Part shown: one piece after another, positions 11,538 to 22,541 of the stretch
Layout: the number at the start of each line of letters is the position of its first letter
How positions within the stretch are numbered: the stretch's first letter is position 1
Source: Ceratorhiza oryzae-sativae
Lineage: Eukaryota > Basidiomycota > Agaricomycetes > Cantharellales > Ceratobasidiaceae
Assembly (NCBI GenBank): GCA_030998015.1
Contig: JARWMV010000241.1
Span: forward strand, 62,001 to 126,000
Reading direction: 5' to 3'
Length of the DNA: 64,000 nt
Program-made: the position numbers and the translations under genes
The notes under the pieces: model-generated
The model's input: only the letters and a program-made list of their open reading frames with translations
Told to the model about the DNA's origin: nothing
Database searches by the model: none

Positions 11538-11687
11538 CTCCCCCTTAATTGAGTAAGTGTAAACTACAGGAATGATTAGAAATTTATTACATGAATATAA
11601 CCAATTCCAAAGACCGTATCAGACTTTTAAACATTCAGAACGATTCCATTATTTCAATTCAACTATTATATTGATTATACAAGTCGA

Positions 11688-14600
11688 TTACTCGTCCTCT
11701 TCAACTTCAGTAATCATCGCGTACGGCTCCCCCATAATTGGCTTAGTAAGATAACTAAATTGGGGAGCCGGCAATGCTTTAGTTAGTGCATCGGCGAGGT
11801 TCTCTTTGGACAGTACGTACAAAGTAGATACCTTGCACTGCTCGATAACATCACGCATGAAGTGATGGCGAATGTCAATGTGTTTCGAGCGTCCATGATA
11901 TTGCGACTCAACTGAAAGCGTAAGCGCAGCAAGATTATCTGAAAGTATTAGGGTTGGTGCGTCAGCTTCATAGTATAACTCTTCGAGAAACTGTCGCAGC
12001 CATAGCGCCTGAGTACATGCATGTGAAAGTGCCATATACTTGGCTTCCATCGTCAATAAAGCGACGGTGGCTTGCTTCTTAGCGGACCAAGAAATAGCCA
12101 CACCTCCGAGTAAAAATATATTACAAGAGATGGACTTATGGTCAAGTAAGTTACTCCCCCAGTCAGCGTCAGAATATCCTAACTCTCCAAATCCTTCGTT
12201 GGATCGACGGTACGTTATCCCACACGAAGCAGTGCCCTTTAGGTAACGGATCACGTGCTTCACAGCTGTCACGTGTGCCAATCCAAAGCACGTCATGAAT
12301 TGGGCTAGGAATGTAACGACGTAAGCTATGTTGGGCCTTGTGCAAAGGGCCGCATATAGTAGCTTACCAATGTACATTCCATAATTAAAATTGGGTTTCG
12401 TACCTTCAAATCGAGTGAGTTGAATATTTGGCGTCATGGGTGTGTGAGCTGCGTAGGCATTCTGCAAACCTGCAGATTCAACTATAGAGTCAATATATGC
12501 TTTTTGACTCAAAGTTAAAGTGCCTTGCTCACGATCACGAGTAAAGCTTATACCTAAAAAGTGTCGGATGGAACCTAGGTTGCGCATTTCGAAGGCTTCC
12601 ATTAGTTCTTTGATAATAAAGTCGGTATAGTTGCGCAAGCTTGCAACCATAACGTTGTCGACGTGAATCGCGAGTATTGCAACGAAGAGTTCATCTTCAA
12701 TGTTGATTATACGTTGATAAACACACGCGTCGGTTTTGCAAGGTACGTATCCGAGTCGCTTGAGTTTATTATCGAATAACTGATTTCACATTCGACCTGC
12801 TTGTTTCAGTCCATAAATTGAATGTTTAAGACGAAGTACCTTATTTGTTTTGTCCTTGAAGTACGGTATCTGACGCATATAAAGTTCTTCATTTACGTTC
12901 GCATGTAGGTAAGCGGAACTTACATCAAGCTGCCTCAAGTCCCAATTGAATTGATTCGCCAAGGATGCGATGATACGAATAGAATCAAGTTGTACAACCG
13001 GTGCGTAAGTATGTCCAAAGTCAATTCCTGGTTGCTGACTAAATCCCTGCGCAACTAATCGAGCCTTATAACGAACAGGCTTACCATTTTCGTTGCGTTT
13101 AATGGTTAGTACCCATTTGTTTCCAATGACTTTTCGATCAGCTGGGAGGTCGACGAGTTCGTAACTTCCCATTTTCTCGAGGGTGGCCACTTCCGCTTCC
13201 ATGGCTGACTTCCATTCGGTTGCATTTGGTCCGGATAGTGCTTGCTCAACGGTCGGGTTGTCTTCGGATGGTATATGTTGAGTGGGGAAGGACCAATGCG
13301 TTTCGGGGGCGTCGGGAGTTGCCATGGACGGTTCTGCTTTTGGTGGAACGGGATTGTCGAGGGTGAGCTTGAAGAACGCTTCCTCCAATCCATTGAGCTC
13401 ATTGTATGCGGGTAGTTCAATGGCTTTGGAGGTTGGGCTCTCGCTGGTCGAGGATATGGTGGGAGCGTCGGTAAGGGACGGTATGTCAGAAGTAATGCTG
13501 TATGCGTCGTCGGCGTCGAACTCGCTGCCTGAGCTATCACCTGTGGTATTGGTGAGTCCTAATACAAGGTTAGATACCTCATTTTTATCCTCATACATGA
13601 GCTTACCTGTTGTGGTGGAGTTGTCGATCTTGATTTTGACTCCTCCACGCTCTCGTTCCAAAGTGATAGCTGGAGCGTTGGGGTTGTTGCAACGGGTTCG
13701 CACGCCGGTGTGTTGGTTGACAGCATTAATTCGATTAAGCAATATAGAAGTATCAGGGCAAGGGGTGTTAAGCATAATAGAGCAGTTGGGTGGTTTAGAG
13801 GCGACAGAGTGAATAAGAGTAGATGAAAGTTGTGAGTTGGATGCTTTCTTCGCGCTCTTAGTCTCCTCTTTTATACCTTTCTGCTCTCCTGCATTTACCG
13901 AGTCATTCTTTTGCTCGCTGCTCAGCTTGGTATCTCCCCCTGTTCCAGTAAGTTCTACAGTTTGTTCCGCAGCACTGCTATTCTGACTCGACTCCCCCTC
14001 AGCAGGCGGAACGACTGTTTCTACCCATTCTGGATCATCTTGCGCACCTGTGGGCTGCGCATATACTTGTGTAAACAAGATGTTCCACAAGTGCATTATG
14101 TGATTAGCTCCAGGCTTGTAATATCTCCAACTTTTACCTTGTACATCCGATATTCCCATAAATATACCTGTAAAAGTTTTAGGGTCTAATTTTGATATGT
14201 TCTCTCCTTGATTAAGTATGTAACATTTCGTTCCCCATGGCCTTAATTGGCTAAAGTTTGGTTTCTTACCCCAAAAGAGCTCGTACAGTGTTTTCCAGAA
14301 TGCTCCATGTACTTGTGTGGGCACCTGGTTCTTTAGATAGCATGCATATGCTATCGCTTCGTTCCATAAGAACTTCAGTGCTCCTGACTCGAGCATCATC
14401 GCTCGCGCTTTTTTGGTAAGTGTCCTGTTTAGCCGTTCAGCGATTCCATTTTGCTGAGCTGAATATGGGGCCGTAGTTTCCAAAATAGTTCCTTTCAGAG
14501 CGGCATGCTCGAACCATTCTTTATTTACGAACTCACCTCCATTATCAAATCGTACACATTTTATTTTCTTAGATTTCTGTGTTTCTAACATTGCTTCGAA

Positions 14601-16430
14601 CGCCTTGTATTCTCTCAAAGTCTCGTCTTTGTGTCTCAGAAAACCTAGTTTTGTAAAACGCGTAGCTACATCCATGAATGATACATAATATTTATATTTA
14701 CCAATGGATGTGATGCAAGCCGGTCCCCACACATCGGTAACTATGAGTTTGCCTATCTCATTCACAATTGTTAGCGACTGTTTCGGGAAGGGCTTTATAT
14801 GCGCTTTTGATTGCATACATGCTTCACATTCAAAGTTCAAGCCTATTTTATCATCGGCAACTTCCATTCCCTTGACAGTGTTAGTACTTTTCAATCGCTT
14901 GAGTGTCTGCGCATTTAGGTGACCCAGAATCCTATGCCAATCATACCAGGTTTGGCCAGTTTGTTTCACAAGTGCAACCTTGTTTATTGTTCTACTGTCT
15001 ACAGGATTGCTTATTGTTTGAGCGTCGATCTTCCACAAACTGCCCTGTATGTGATCATTAAGTTTTGACCCGATTGCTACTTTATGATTATTTGTGTCTG
15101 TTATGATTAGCTTGTTGCAGTCCAATGAGACACGCATGCCCTTATCAGTGATCAGCGATAAGCTGATTAGATTAGCAGGTGATCCAGGTACATGCACTAC
15201 ATTCGTCAGGACAATAGTCTTGTATTGATCTTTGTTTGGATCTATTTTACATCTGAGTCTAACCGAGCCTCGGCCTAGGATTGGCTCTTTACCAGTGACT
15301 CCAGTGATGTAACCAGACGATTTACTATACGTAGTAAATGCCTCTAGGTCCCTAGCGATGTGAGTTGTAGTTCCGCTATCAGCTAGCCACGTATTACGGT
15401 CAATACTTACTAATGTCAGTTGATCTTCATAGGTTGAAAAGGCGTACTCGGGGGTTTCACTGTCCTTTGACATGGCTATATGTGTACGTGCATTGCCAGT
15501 TTGACTCTTATTGGGTGAGTCAAATCTTCGGTTATGGAAATTTCCTTTGTTTGCTTTGTTGAGCTGACTTCGCTTGTATGCGCCTCCTCCCAGGCTTCGG
15601 CACTCGTTTGCCCAGTGCCCGATCTTTCCGCAATTCTTGCACTTCGACTTCGACTTGTCTGGAGGTTTTGTATTGGTACGTGTAGGCCTATTCTGTTGGA
15701 ACTTATTTGTACTGAAGAACGCTTTTGGTTCGTTGTTACGATTACTTCTTTGGTGTGCCTCGGCTAATATCCTTGAGCGTAGATCACTTATTTGATCCGC
15801 TAGCTCGTTCGTGTTGTCCGTTTTGAATCGGAAGCTTATGGATTGAGTGAACGTGTCCCACGAATCTGGTAAGCTGGCTACTAAAGTTGTTATCCAATCC
15901 ACTTCAGTTATTGACCTTGGTGCGATTAGATTTATTTGTTGGAACCAGCCACGCATGTGCTGTATGTGTTCCTCAATATCGTCGGTTTCGGCCATGCGAT
16001 GACTAAAGAATTTTCTTCGCAGATCGATTAGTCCGACTGTGCCTTTGACTTGGAAGGTGGACGCCAAGAGATCCCACGCGTCAGCGGAATACTCACATGT
16101 CTGTATGTGTGTGAGTATGTTTCCGTCTACTCGTAGTCTTATATTTGATAAGGCTTTCCGGTCTGACTTTAACCATTTATTATATTCTTCGTTATCCATG
16201 GTTTTTGTCTCGTCTGGTAAGGCTTTCCCTGCAGCGTCTTTCCTGTCCGAAAGAGTAACTTCGAGTGTTTTGGGCGGTAGTGACTTAGATCAGTCGACGT
16301 ATCCATACAAATCGAGGTCAGTGAGTATGTCCTCCATTTGCACACGCCAAACGTTATAGTTCTCTGTCCCCTGCAATGGCTCAATGCAGTGTAGACTGCT
16401 AGCTACGGTTGTTTGCGTGCTATCGGTCAT
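11688..16430 (-). pseudogene. Copia gag-pol polyprotein with two nonsense codons
   Basis: One minus-strand frame of 1,581 codons from ATG 16430 to TAA 11690-11688, broken by TGA at 16292-16290 (in gag) and TGA at 12788-12786 (after GLKQAGRM in RT, where family members usually have Trp). Domains: gag with zinc knuckle CKNCGKIGHWANEC; protease WLADSGTTTH; integrase with HxxxH/CxxC finger (HRILGHLN...CEACMQSKAH) and core (RFDNGGEF, AQQNGIAERLNRT); RT (KARLVAQGFSQQPGIDF); RNase H (GYSDADWGS, TMEAKYMALSHA). The RT active site reads IHVDNVMV at 12668-12645, with Asn in place of the second catalytic Asp. Downstream of an ATG at 16199 the first 1,137 residues are open. Confidence 0.93.
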
Positions 16431-16496
16431 GGTATGCTAATTTGTTTTGAGTACTCAGGTATATATATTTGTCTTCTTCTGGTTTAAAGCATATGG

Positions 16497-16511
16497 GCAG
16501 GGCTCATAACC
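16497..16511 (-). other. Copia primer binding site: initiator-tRNA anticodon-arm complement
   Basis: The plus strand reads GCAGGGCTCATAACC directly beside the 5' LTR. From memory this equals the 5' side of the anticodon stem and loop of eukaryotic initiator tRNA-Met, including the CAU anticodon. The element RNA would therefore pair with an internal region of that tRNA, as in Drosophila copia and yeast Ty5, where a cleaved 5' half-tRNA is the primer. Confidence 0.75.
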
Positions 16512-16753
16512 TATAGAAATCAAATGTATATATTTATTATATAGAAACGGTTTACAAAAAGAATGTGTGAGTGTAAGTGAAGAGATGGATTATGGGGGGC
16601 TTGTAGAGTCCTTATTTATACCCAACGTATTCACATGAGTCATATGCTCTGCTGCTGTGCATATACTGCGCATACATGACGCATTCACACTTGACTCGAT
16701 TACTGACTCATACGCATTCTAGATCATTCGAGTATATACATGAATGTTCTACA
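16512..16753 (-). repeat. 5' LTR of the copia element
   Basis: 242 bp, TGTAGAAC to CTATA on the minus strand. Confidence 0.95.
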
Positions 16754-18590
16754 CAATTTGTCTTCCAATATTCCAGATTCTTGTGATCGCAAACAATGTT
16801 TACTGGGTGTTTGGCCCCTTCTAGTAAATGACGCCAGTGTTTGAGGGCTTTTATGATTGCCAGCATTTCCCCACTGTAGATATTGTAATTTCTTTCTGCC
16901 AGGACCATTGCCTTGGAGTAGTAGGAGATTGGGTGGAGCATTCCATCTTCTCTGTATTGCAGTAACACAGCACCTGTGGCATAGCCTGAGGCGTCTGTTT
17001 CCAGAATAAATGGTTTGCTGGGTTCTGGCTGAATTAGGAGGGGGGCTTCTTTTAATTTCTGCTTCAGCTGGTTCCATGCCTGGTCCCTTTCTTCTGTCCA
17101 TTCCCACTTTACATCCTTCTTGACAAGTTCATAAAGACATCTTGTAATTTTTGAAAAGTCCTTTATGAAGTGCCTTAACCAATTTGCAAACCCCAGCCCT
17201 TCCAGGACTTTGGTTGGGTTGGTAGGGGTTGGCCATTCAACAGCTTTTTCAACCTTGGCTGGGTCTACTTTAATTCCCTGGGGAGTCACTACTATTCCCA
17301 GGTAATCAACTTTGGTGACATTGAAAACACATTTCTCCAGGGTGCAGTATAGGCCAGCTTTTTGGAGATGACGTAAGACTTCTTTGACATGTTCATCATG
17401 TTCTTCTTGGTTTTTGGAGAATACTAATATGTCATCCATATAGATTGTGACATAAATGCCCTCAATGTCTTAGAAATCTTCCTGGATCATGGCCATGAAG
17501 GTTCCTGGTGTGTTCTTTTGACCAAATTGCATGACTAAGGGCTTGTACAACCCATATTTGGTCTTAAAAGCTGCCTTCCATTCGTCCCCTTCCTGAATTC
17601 ATATGAGGTTGAAGCCCCACTTTAGATCAAACTTGGTGAATATCTTTGCCCCACGCAGAGTCTCCACAACATCATTGATGCATGGGAGTGGGTACACATT
17701 AGAGATTGTCATTTTGTTTAGTTGCCGGTAGTCGATGCACATGCACAACTTCCCATTCTTCTTTTTGACAAATATGACTGGGGATGCCATTGGTGACCTT
17801 GAGGGTCTGATATGCCCTGCTTTCAGTTGGCAATCCAAGGTTTTGTGCAATTCTGCATCTTCCTTGACACCCACACTATATGTGGGGCCATGCCTTGGCT
17901 TGGCATCCAGTTTTAAATCTATTTCCATATCCCACTTCCTATGGGGTGGTAATGATTGGATGTCATCTTCTTCAGTGAATATTTTCTGGAATTCTTTATA
18001 TTTTGTTGGGAGGGAGTCTAAGGAGTCCAACTGAAGCTCCTTAGGTTCATTTGCACGCACATGCAAGGGCTTTGTGATGCAGTGCTTCAGGCATATTGGT
18101 GAGTTGAACTTCATGTCTTTTCCATCCCAATCAATGTTGGGGTTATGGAATTTGAGCCATGACATGCCCAGGATTAAATCATTTTTGCCAACGTTCACAA
18201 CGTAGGCACTGAGGATTTCTCAGTGCTCCTGAATGCACAACTCAAAGGTGCAATAGTGGGTCACAGACCCTGAGTTGATCTCCCTTCCATTGATAACCCA
18301 TAGTTTTTTTGGCGTTTTTAGGGGGACGGTAGGAATATGGTATTGTTTAATCAAATCTTCATGTATAAATACTGACGTGGCCCCTGAGTCAATCATGGCC
18401 CATCCGTTGAATTTCTTCATGTTATATGCAGACTTTTGTTTGGGGGTTATGTGCAGAGGGAATGCATGAAAGAAAAACTGTAGTTGTGATTGGTTTCCTA
18501 ACGACATACATTCCATTTCCATATTTTTATTTTCATTATGTGCATTTTGTAACATAGCACCCAAGACCACCCCCCTGGCATGGTTTGAGC

Positions 18591-19979
18591 TCATTCTTTT
18601 ACCAACTCATTGTCAGTTGTTTCTACATCCTCAACCACTGCCTTGTATCCTGACATCTTGGCCAAGGGGCATTTGGCGGCGATATGGCCCTGTTCTCCAC
18701 AGTTATAGCAGGTGTTTGTTCCCTTCCCTTTTCCTGCACTGTCCAGATCCATTGCATCTGGGTCCTTTGCCTTGGGGGCTGCCAGTGGGTGATTATCCTT
18801 CTTTATGTCCTTGAAGGATTCTTGCACATTGGCATTGCTGCCATTGTAGTGGATGGTTGGAACCATGAAACCCTTTGCGTTGGGCCCAATGGCCACAATC
18901 TGACCTTTTACAGCTTTCCTGTCCTTAATCTTGTATATCTGTTCCCCATTTTTGAATTTCTCCTTTTGGGGAGTGCTTTGGGGGTTATTTGTCAGCCTAC
19001 TGGACAAGGCATTGCTGCTGGACTTGTTACCCCCATGAGATGTTTGTTTGCTACCAAATGAGATGAGGTGGCGGTCAATTTCCAGGGCTTGCTGAGTGAG
19101 TTGGGCAAAAGTTTTGGTGCAGGGGTCATAGTTTTGGGCCACCATGCTATCTGTTATGTCTGATGATAGACCATCATAGAACTGATCATGCATGGCGGCA
19201 TCGTTGTAGTTGAGGCCTGTGGAATATAGGTTGAATAGGGTGAGGTAATCCTGAACCATCTTGGATTGTTTCAATTTCCGCCACTTGGCGCGGTTATTTT
19301 TGGTGCGGTTCAGGTCCCCATAACAGGTAGTAAATTCTTGCCAGAACAGATTGGCATTGTGAAGCCAGGGGATCGCAGTTCCAGGGTTTAAAATTTTGAA
19401 TTCTTCATACAAGTTGACCCATTCAGCTGCTGACCCTTCAAGATAAGAGGTGATGAAGGCAACCACTTGATCAGCTGAATGCCCACTCATGTTTGTATTA
19501 ATGTATCAGGCACATGCAATTCTGAATGAGATGGTGTCTTCTTGTTTTGTGCCATCAAACTTTTGAGGGGCAGCCATCTTAACCTTTGCAGTCAACCCAC
19601 CAGAGGGAGCAGGTGCTGTTGGTTGTGGTTGGGCTGCACTGGAGGGAGCTAGTACTTGAGCAGCACCTGAGCCTCCTGTGGAAGTGTTGATTTGCACTTC
19701 AATGCACATGATAGTGGTCTGGAGAATGGCTAACATCCCCACTAGATTGTTGATGTTGGTGGCTAATCCAGCCACATCTGCATCTATTTTTGTCTGATTG
19801 GTGGTAAGTTTGGCCTCAAGTGAGTCTGTGTAGGTTTTATTATTGTGTTCGACATCTCCAATATCATTTTGGAGATTGTTGGTTCATTCTTGTAATTCAT
19901 CCATTGACTGGAGCATATAGATGACTTTTTCCCCATCAGACATATTTGCCCAGGCAGGGGCAGAGGGTTGTGACACCAT
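18591..19979 (-). pseudogene. gag: Element B gag with two nonsense codons
   Basis: The minus-strand frame from ATG 19979 to TGA 18593-18591 gives about 463 codons. It is broken by TGA near 19889 (after Leu-Gln-Glu) and TGA at 19505-19503. The zinc knuckle CYNCGEQGHIAAKC is intact. The stop overlaps the pol start as ATGA, as in A. There is no frameshift where A has one. Confidence 0.88.
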
Positions 19980-20002
19980 TTCAGAGAGGGTTTGATAAAA
20001 TT

Positions 20003-20942
20003 CTAAAGGCGATGGAGACGATAAGGAAGTACAGGGAATTGGGAATTGTTTTGGTAATATAGGATTTCTGTTCCCCGCACAAGTCTATAAACTTCAAAGT
20101 TTCTGATTCCTGCGAACCTTAACCAAGTATCGTCCAAGTCCCAACTTTTGGTGTCTTGGCAACGGTATGGGCACTCCACCCTCTTCAGTTTAGTTTGGTC
20201 CCGAAGGAGTGCTTCCTTGGGGAGAATTGATTTGGGCTGCTGGAAGGGGTGTTTCTTCCTGAATTGGCAAGCCCGTGCCACTTAGGAAGGAGGGGTGAGG
20301 GAGGTCTGACGGCGTTGAGAAGATGGGGAAGGTGTACTTGTGGGGTTCAATTGTTTCTCGGACTATAGCTTCTAGTCTGAGATGGTCTTGGAGGAGGGAT
20401 AGGTAGTCCTCCTGGTGTTTGCGCAATCGCTCAGTTAGGTATGTGCAACAGGCCTTGGCTTCATGAAGTTTTTCACAGGTTTCTTTGTACTTATTCTGGT
20501 AATAACGGTACCTGTCTTGGAAATTTTGATAGTGTTTAGCAGGTGACGAAGAAGCTGTTGGCCAAGGTTCTCCAGCTTATAGCTGGTTGCAGGGGATGGT
20601 GTAGTAGTAAAGGAATTTGTCCTTCTTAGGACAATAAGGGCAGCGCACTGGGAAGGTGGCTCCATTTGCCCGATGGCAGATTTTACACTCAGGGGCACCT
20701 GGCTTGGTGACAAAGGCTTGTTGGGCTTGTCCAAACTTCTGGGGGTGGACTTTGATAATTACTACTTGGTTGAAATTGATGTGCCTGGCTTCTTCAAGGA
20801 TGCTTTCGACCAAGTTGAGGGTGAAGCAGTGGATCGACAGGTGTCCAAACCACCCACACAAATGGCAGCGCTGGTCTTCTGTAAAAGGTTGTGCCACTTG
20901 AGGGCCGTGCGTTCCGTCAGAGACATACTCAAGCAAGATCAA
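20003..20942 (-). pseudogene. Element B upstream ORF (ORF0), cysteine-rich
   Basis: The counterpart of the ORF0 region of A. The first stretch (20942-20577) carries CHLCGWFGHLSIHC and CKIC/CPYC pairs and ends at TAA 20579-20577. The same frame is then open again through a Lys/Glu/Tyr-rich, coiled-coil-like segment to about 20190. The third stretch (20281-20003) overlaps in another frame. Conservation of peptide sequence in all three relative to A suggests they were coding when the copies separated. Confidence 0.5.
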
Positions 20943-21246
20943 GATAAAAGGAAAAATAGACCCTTTCCTGAGTCTATTGGAATAGGAAGGTGACCTCCGT
21001 TGCTCAGCTACTTAAGGGCAATGAGCAACCCCACCTCTTGTCAATGAAAGAGATTAGAGAACCAAAGCTTGTTACAATGTGTGAGGGACCTGGCTATGCA
21101 AGGTTTCACAGAGGCGCGTATAGGGCAACGATATCTTGTGGCTGTGGATAGGTGGAGTAGGATTGGGGAAGGCAACAGGGAGTTATCTCGAGACAACGCC
21201 AACGGCGTTCCAGAAGTATCCCAGACAACACTGAGACTTACGATTG

Positions 21247-21261
21247 TCAAGAACTTGACCT
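21247..21261 (-). other. Self-priming binding site of element B
   Basis: On the minus strand AGGTCAAGTTCTTGA lies two bases after the 5' LTR and is fully complementary to 21330-21344 within that LTR, just downstream of its TATA box. Same arrangement as in A. Confidence 0.75.
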
Positions 21262-21263
21262 GA

Positions 21264-21638
21264 TGTCAACGACAACAAGTCAGGCAACAAGGAAAGAGTA
21301 AGAAAAGAAAAGAACTTGTATCTGACAAGAGGTCAAGTTCTTGAGGAGTCCTCTGTGAACTTGACCCAGTTTATATACATAGTACAAGCCACATCATAAC
21401 AAACAAGTCCGTACAGTGAGTCATGACTGACAAGAGATAGAAGCAGTAGAAGCGACTGCGGAACTGCGGAATTTCACATTGGAGTTGAAATACATCTTGG
21501 TTACCAGTCCAGAACATTCCCTGAGTCACATGACACAGATATACCATAAAAGGCAAGTATGTTTTGAAGATGATCTCATAAAATGTAGTAAATCGAGAAA
21601 ATATTATAGAGTGGATATATGCATGTCAGTTCATGACA
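21264..21638 (-). repeat. 5' LTR of element B
   Basis: 375 bp, TGTCA...TGACA; on the minus strand it carries TATATAAACTGGG upstream of the predicted RNA 5' end. Confidence 0.95.
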
Positions 21639-22300
21639 TACACAAAGCCCAACATTGGGTGGTGTTGACAAAAGCAAGGACATTGCCCAAGGAACAATAT
21701 GCCATGGAGTAATTGCTGTATAGGGCTATGTCAAACTGGGGCTGGAGGTTGCAGTAACCATAGTTTTCAAGTTGCCAGAACATGTCTGGCTTGTTGGTGA
21801 TGCTGTACTTGTTGTAGGATATCTTTGTCCAATTTGCCTTCTTGACAATGTCTACTGCAAGGGCATAGCAAGTGTACACAGCATCAGCCAGAGTGCCTTG
21901 GACAGTGGAGCATATGTAGAACAGATCAACACCATTATGCTGGACCATCACAATATCAGGGCCAAGGTGGAATTGGCAATGAAGGATATTGGAGCAGAAA
22001 TCAATCCCATATTCCAGCTCATTATGGTAGCAGACATTTGCTTTGTAGACCTTGCAGATGTGGTCCATACCAGCAGAGGCCTCACTGACTGAAAGTTCTG
22101 ACAGGGGAATGTTGGAGAGGGTCAGAGAGTAGGCAGAATAGGATTCTGGGCAGCTGGTGGAGTTCATAGTGAAGTATGTGGCTTGGAACTGGCTGGGGAG
22201 GTGAGGAATGTGGTTGTTGCACCTCCTGCCTTTATACTATGAGTGTGGCTGCAATTACTGTGGTTCTGGCTGTGCTAGACTGTGCATAGGCTGCACATAT

Positions 22301-22412
22301 TAGGGATGCTGTGCCAGAATGAATTCTAAATTCTGGCAGGTGCAGGAATATACAAATTGTAATTGCAGGAATGAAGACTATTACAAAAATCTATTCTGGC
22401 ACAGCATCCCTA
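22301..22412. mobile_element. Small terminal-inverted-repeat element (MITE-like)
   Basis: Perfect 20-bp inverted repeats, TAGGGATGCTGTGCCAGAAT at 22301-22320 and its reverse complement at 22393-22412, enclose about 72 bp without coding potential. TA at each outer end could be a TA target duplication. The terminal motif GGATGCTGTGCCAGAAT recurs at about 25427 and, in modified form, at about 33796. Confidence 0.65.
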
Positions 22413-22541
22413 GTGCATATACTGCAGGAAAGCTGTGCTTCAGACTGTGCATTGACTGTGCTTTCTTGAGCTTCAGCTGTGCCAGCTGTGCAGATGGGTG
22501 CTTAGCTAAGCACTGGGCTGCTCTCTGTAGTGGTGCTTGCT

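Larger units (their letters stand above)
11296..16753 (-). mobile_element. Ty1/copia retrotransposon nested in element B
   Basis: A 5,458-bp element on the minus strand with 242-bp LTRs at both ends, flanked by the perfect 5-bp duplication CAATT (11291-11295 and 16754-16758). Domain order gag, protease, integrase, RT, RNase H is the copia order. The LTRs differ at only two bases and the body keeps many CpGs, so it is the youngest insertion here. Even so it carries two nonsense codons and a changed RT active site. LTR ends are TG...TA rather than TG...CA. Confidence 0.95.
9601..18594 (-). pseudogene. pol: Element B pol, interrupted by copia and nonsense codons
   Basis: The minus-strand frame starts at ATG 18594, overlapping the gag stop as ATGA. 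Protease and the first part of RT are open to TGA 18222-18220, then to TGA 17601-17599; a TAA lies near 17474. RT resumes with an intact YMDD (about 17442-17431) and RNase H. At 16758 the copia element begins, and the frame continues at 11290. After a TGA at 10956-10954 the integrase (HHCC, DDE) and chromodomain are open to a stop inside the 3' LTR (9603-9601). At 18222, 17601 and 10956 element A has CAA (Gln), which suggests an ancestral CGA (Arg) in all three places. Confidence 0.9.
9239..21638 (-). mobile_element. Element B: Ty3/gypsy element of A's family, split by a copia insertion
   Basis: A second full-length copy of the same family, reversed, with 375-bp LTRs at 21264-21638 (5') and 9239-9613 (3') and perfect 5-bp duplications TACAC (9234-9238 and 21639-21643). 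It has the same order as A: self-priming site, ORF0, gag, pol. A 5.46 kb copia element is nested in the RNase H coding region. Without that insertion B is about 6.9 kb, like A. It retains YMDD in RT but carries several nonsense codons in gag and pol. Nesting order shows B entered gene X before copia entered B. Confidence 0.95.
8536..22167 (-). pseudogene. Gene X: unknown ORF interrupted by element B
   Basis: On the minus strand an ATG at 22167 opens a frame that runs to the TACAC target site (21639-21643), where element B begins. On the far side of B the same frame resumes at 9233 and stays open to TGA 8742-8740; if that codon is read through, the frame continues to TGA 8538-8536. Counting the target duplication once gives 341 codons to the first stop and 409 to the second. 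The first half is rich in Tyr, Cys and Asn; the second has a Pro/Ala/Ser-rich segment, then a Pro/Leu-rich part. I recognise no domain. It lies 3' of gypsy fragment C on the same strand, so it may be an accessory ORF of an old element or a host gene. Confidence 0.6.

Noticed and set aside
13282..13812. Plus-strand 176-codon frame inside the copia element
   Set aside because: It is antisense to the disordered linker between integrase and RT; no independent evidence.
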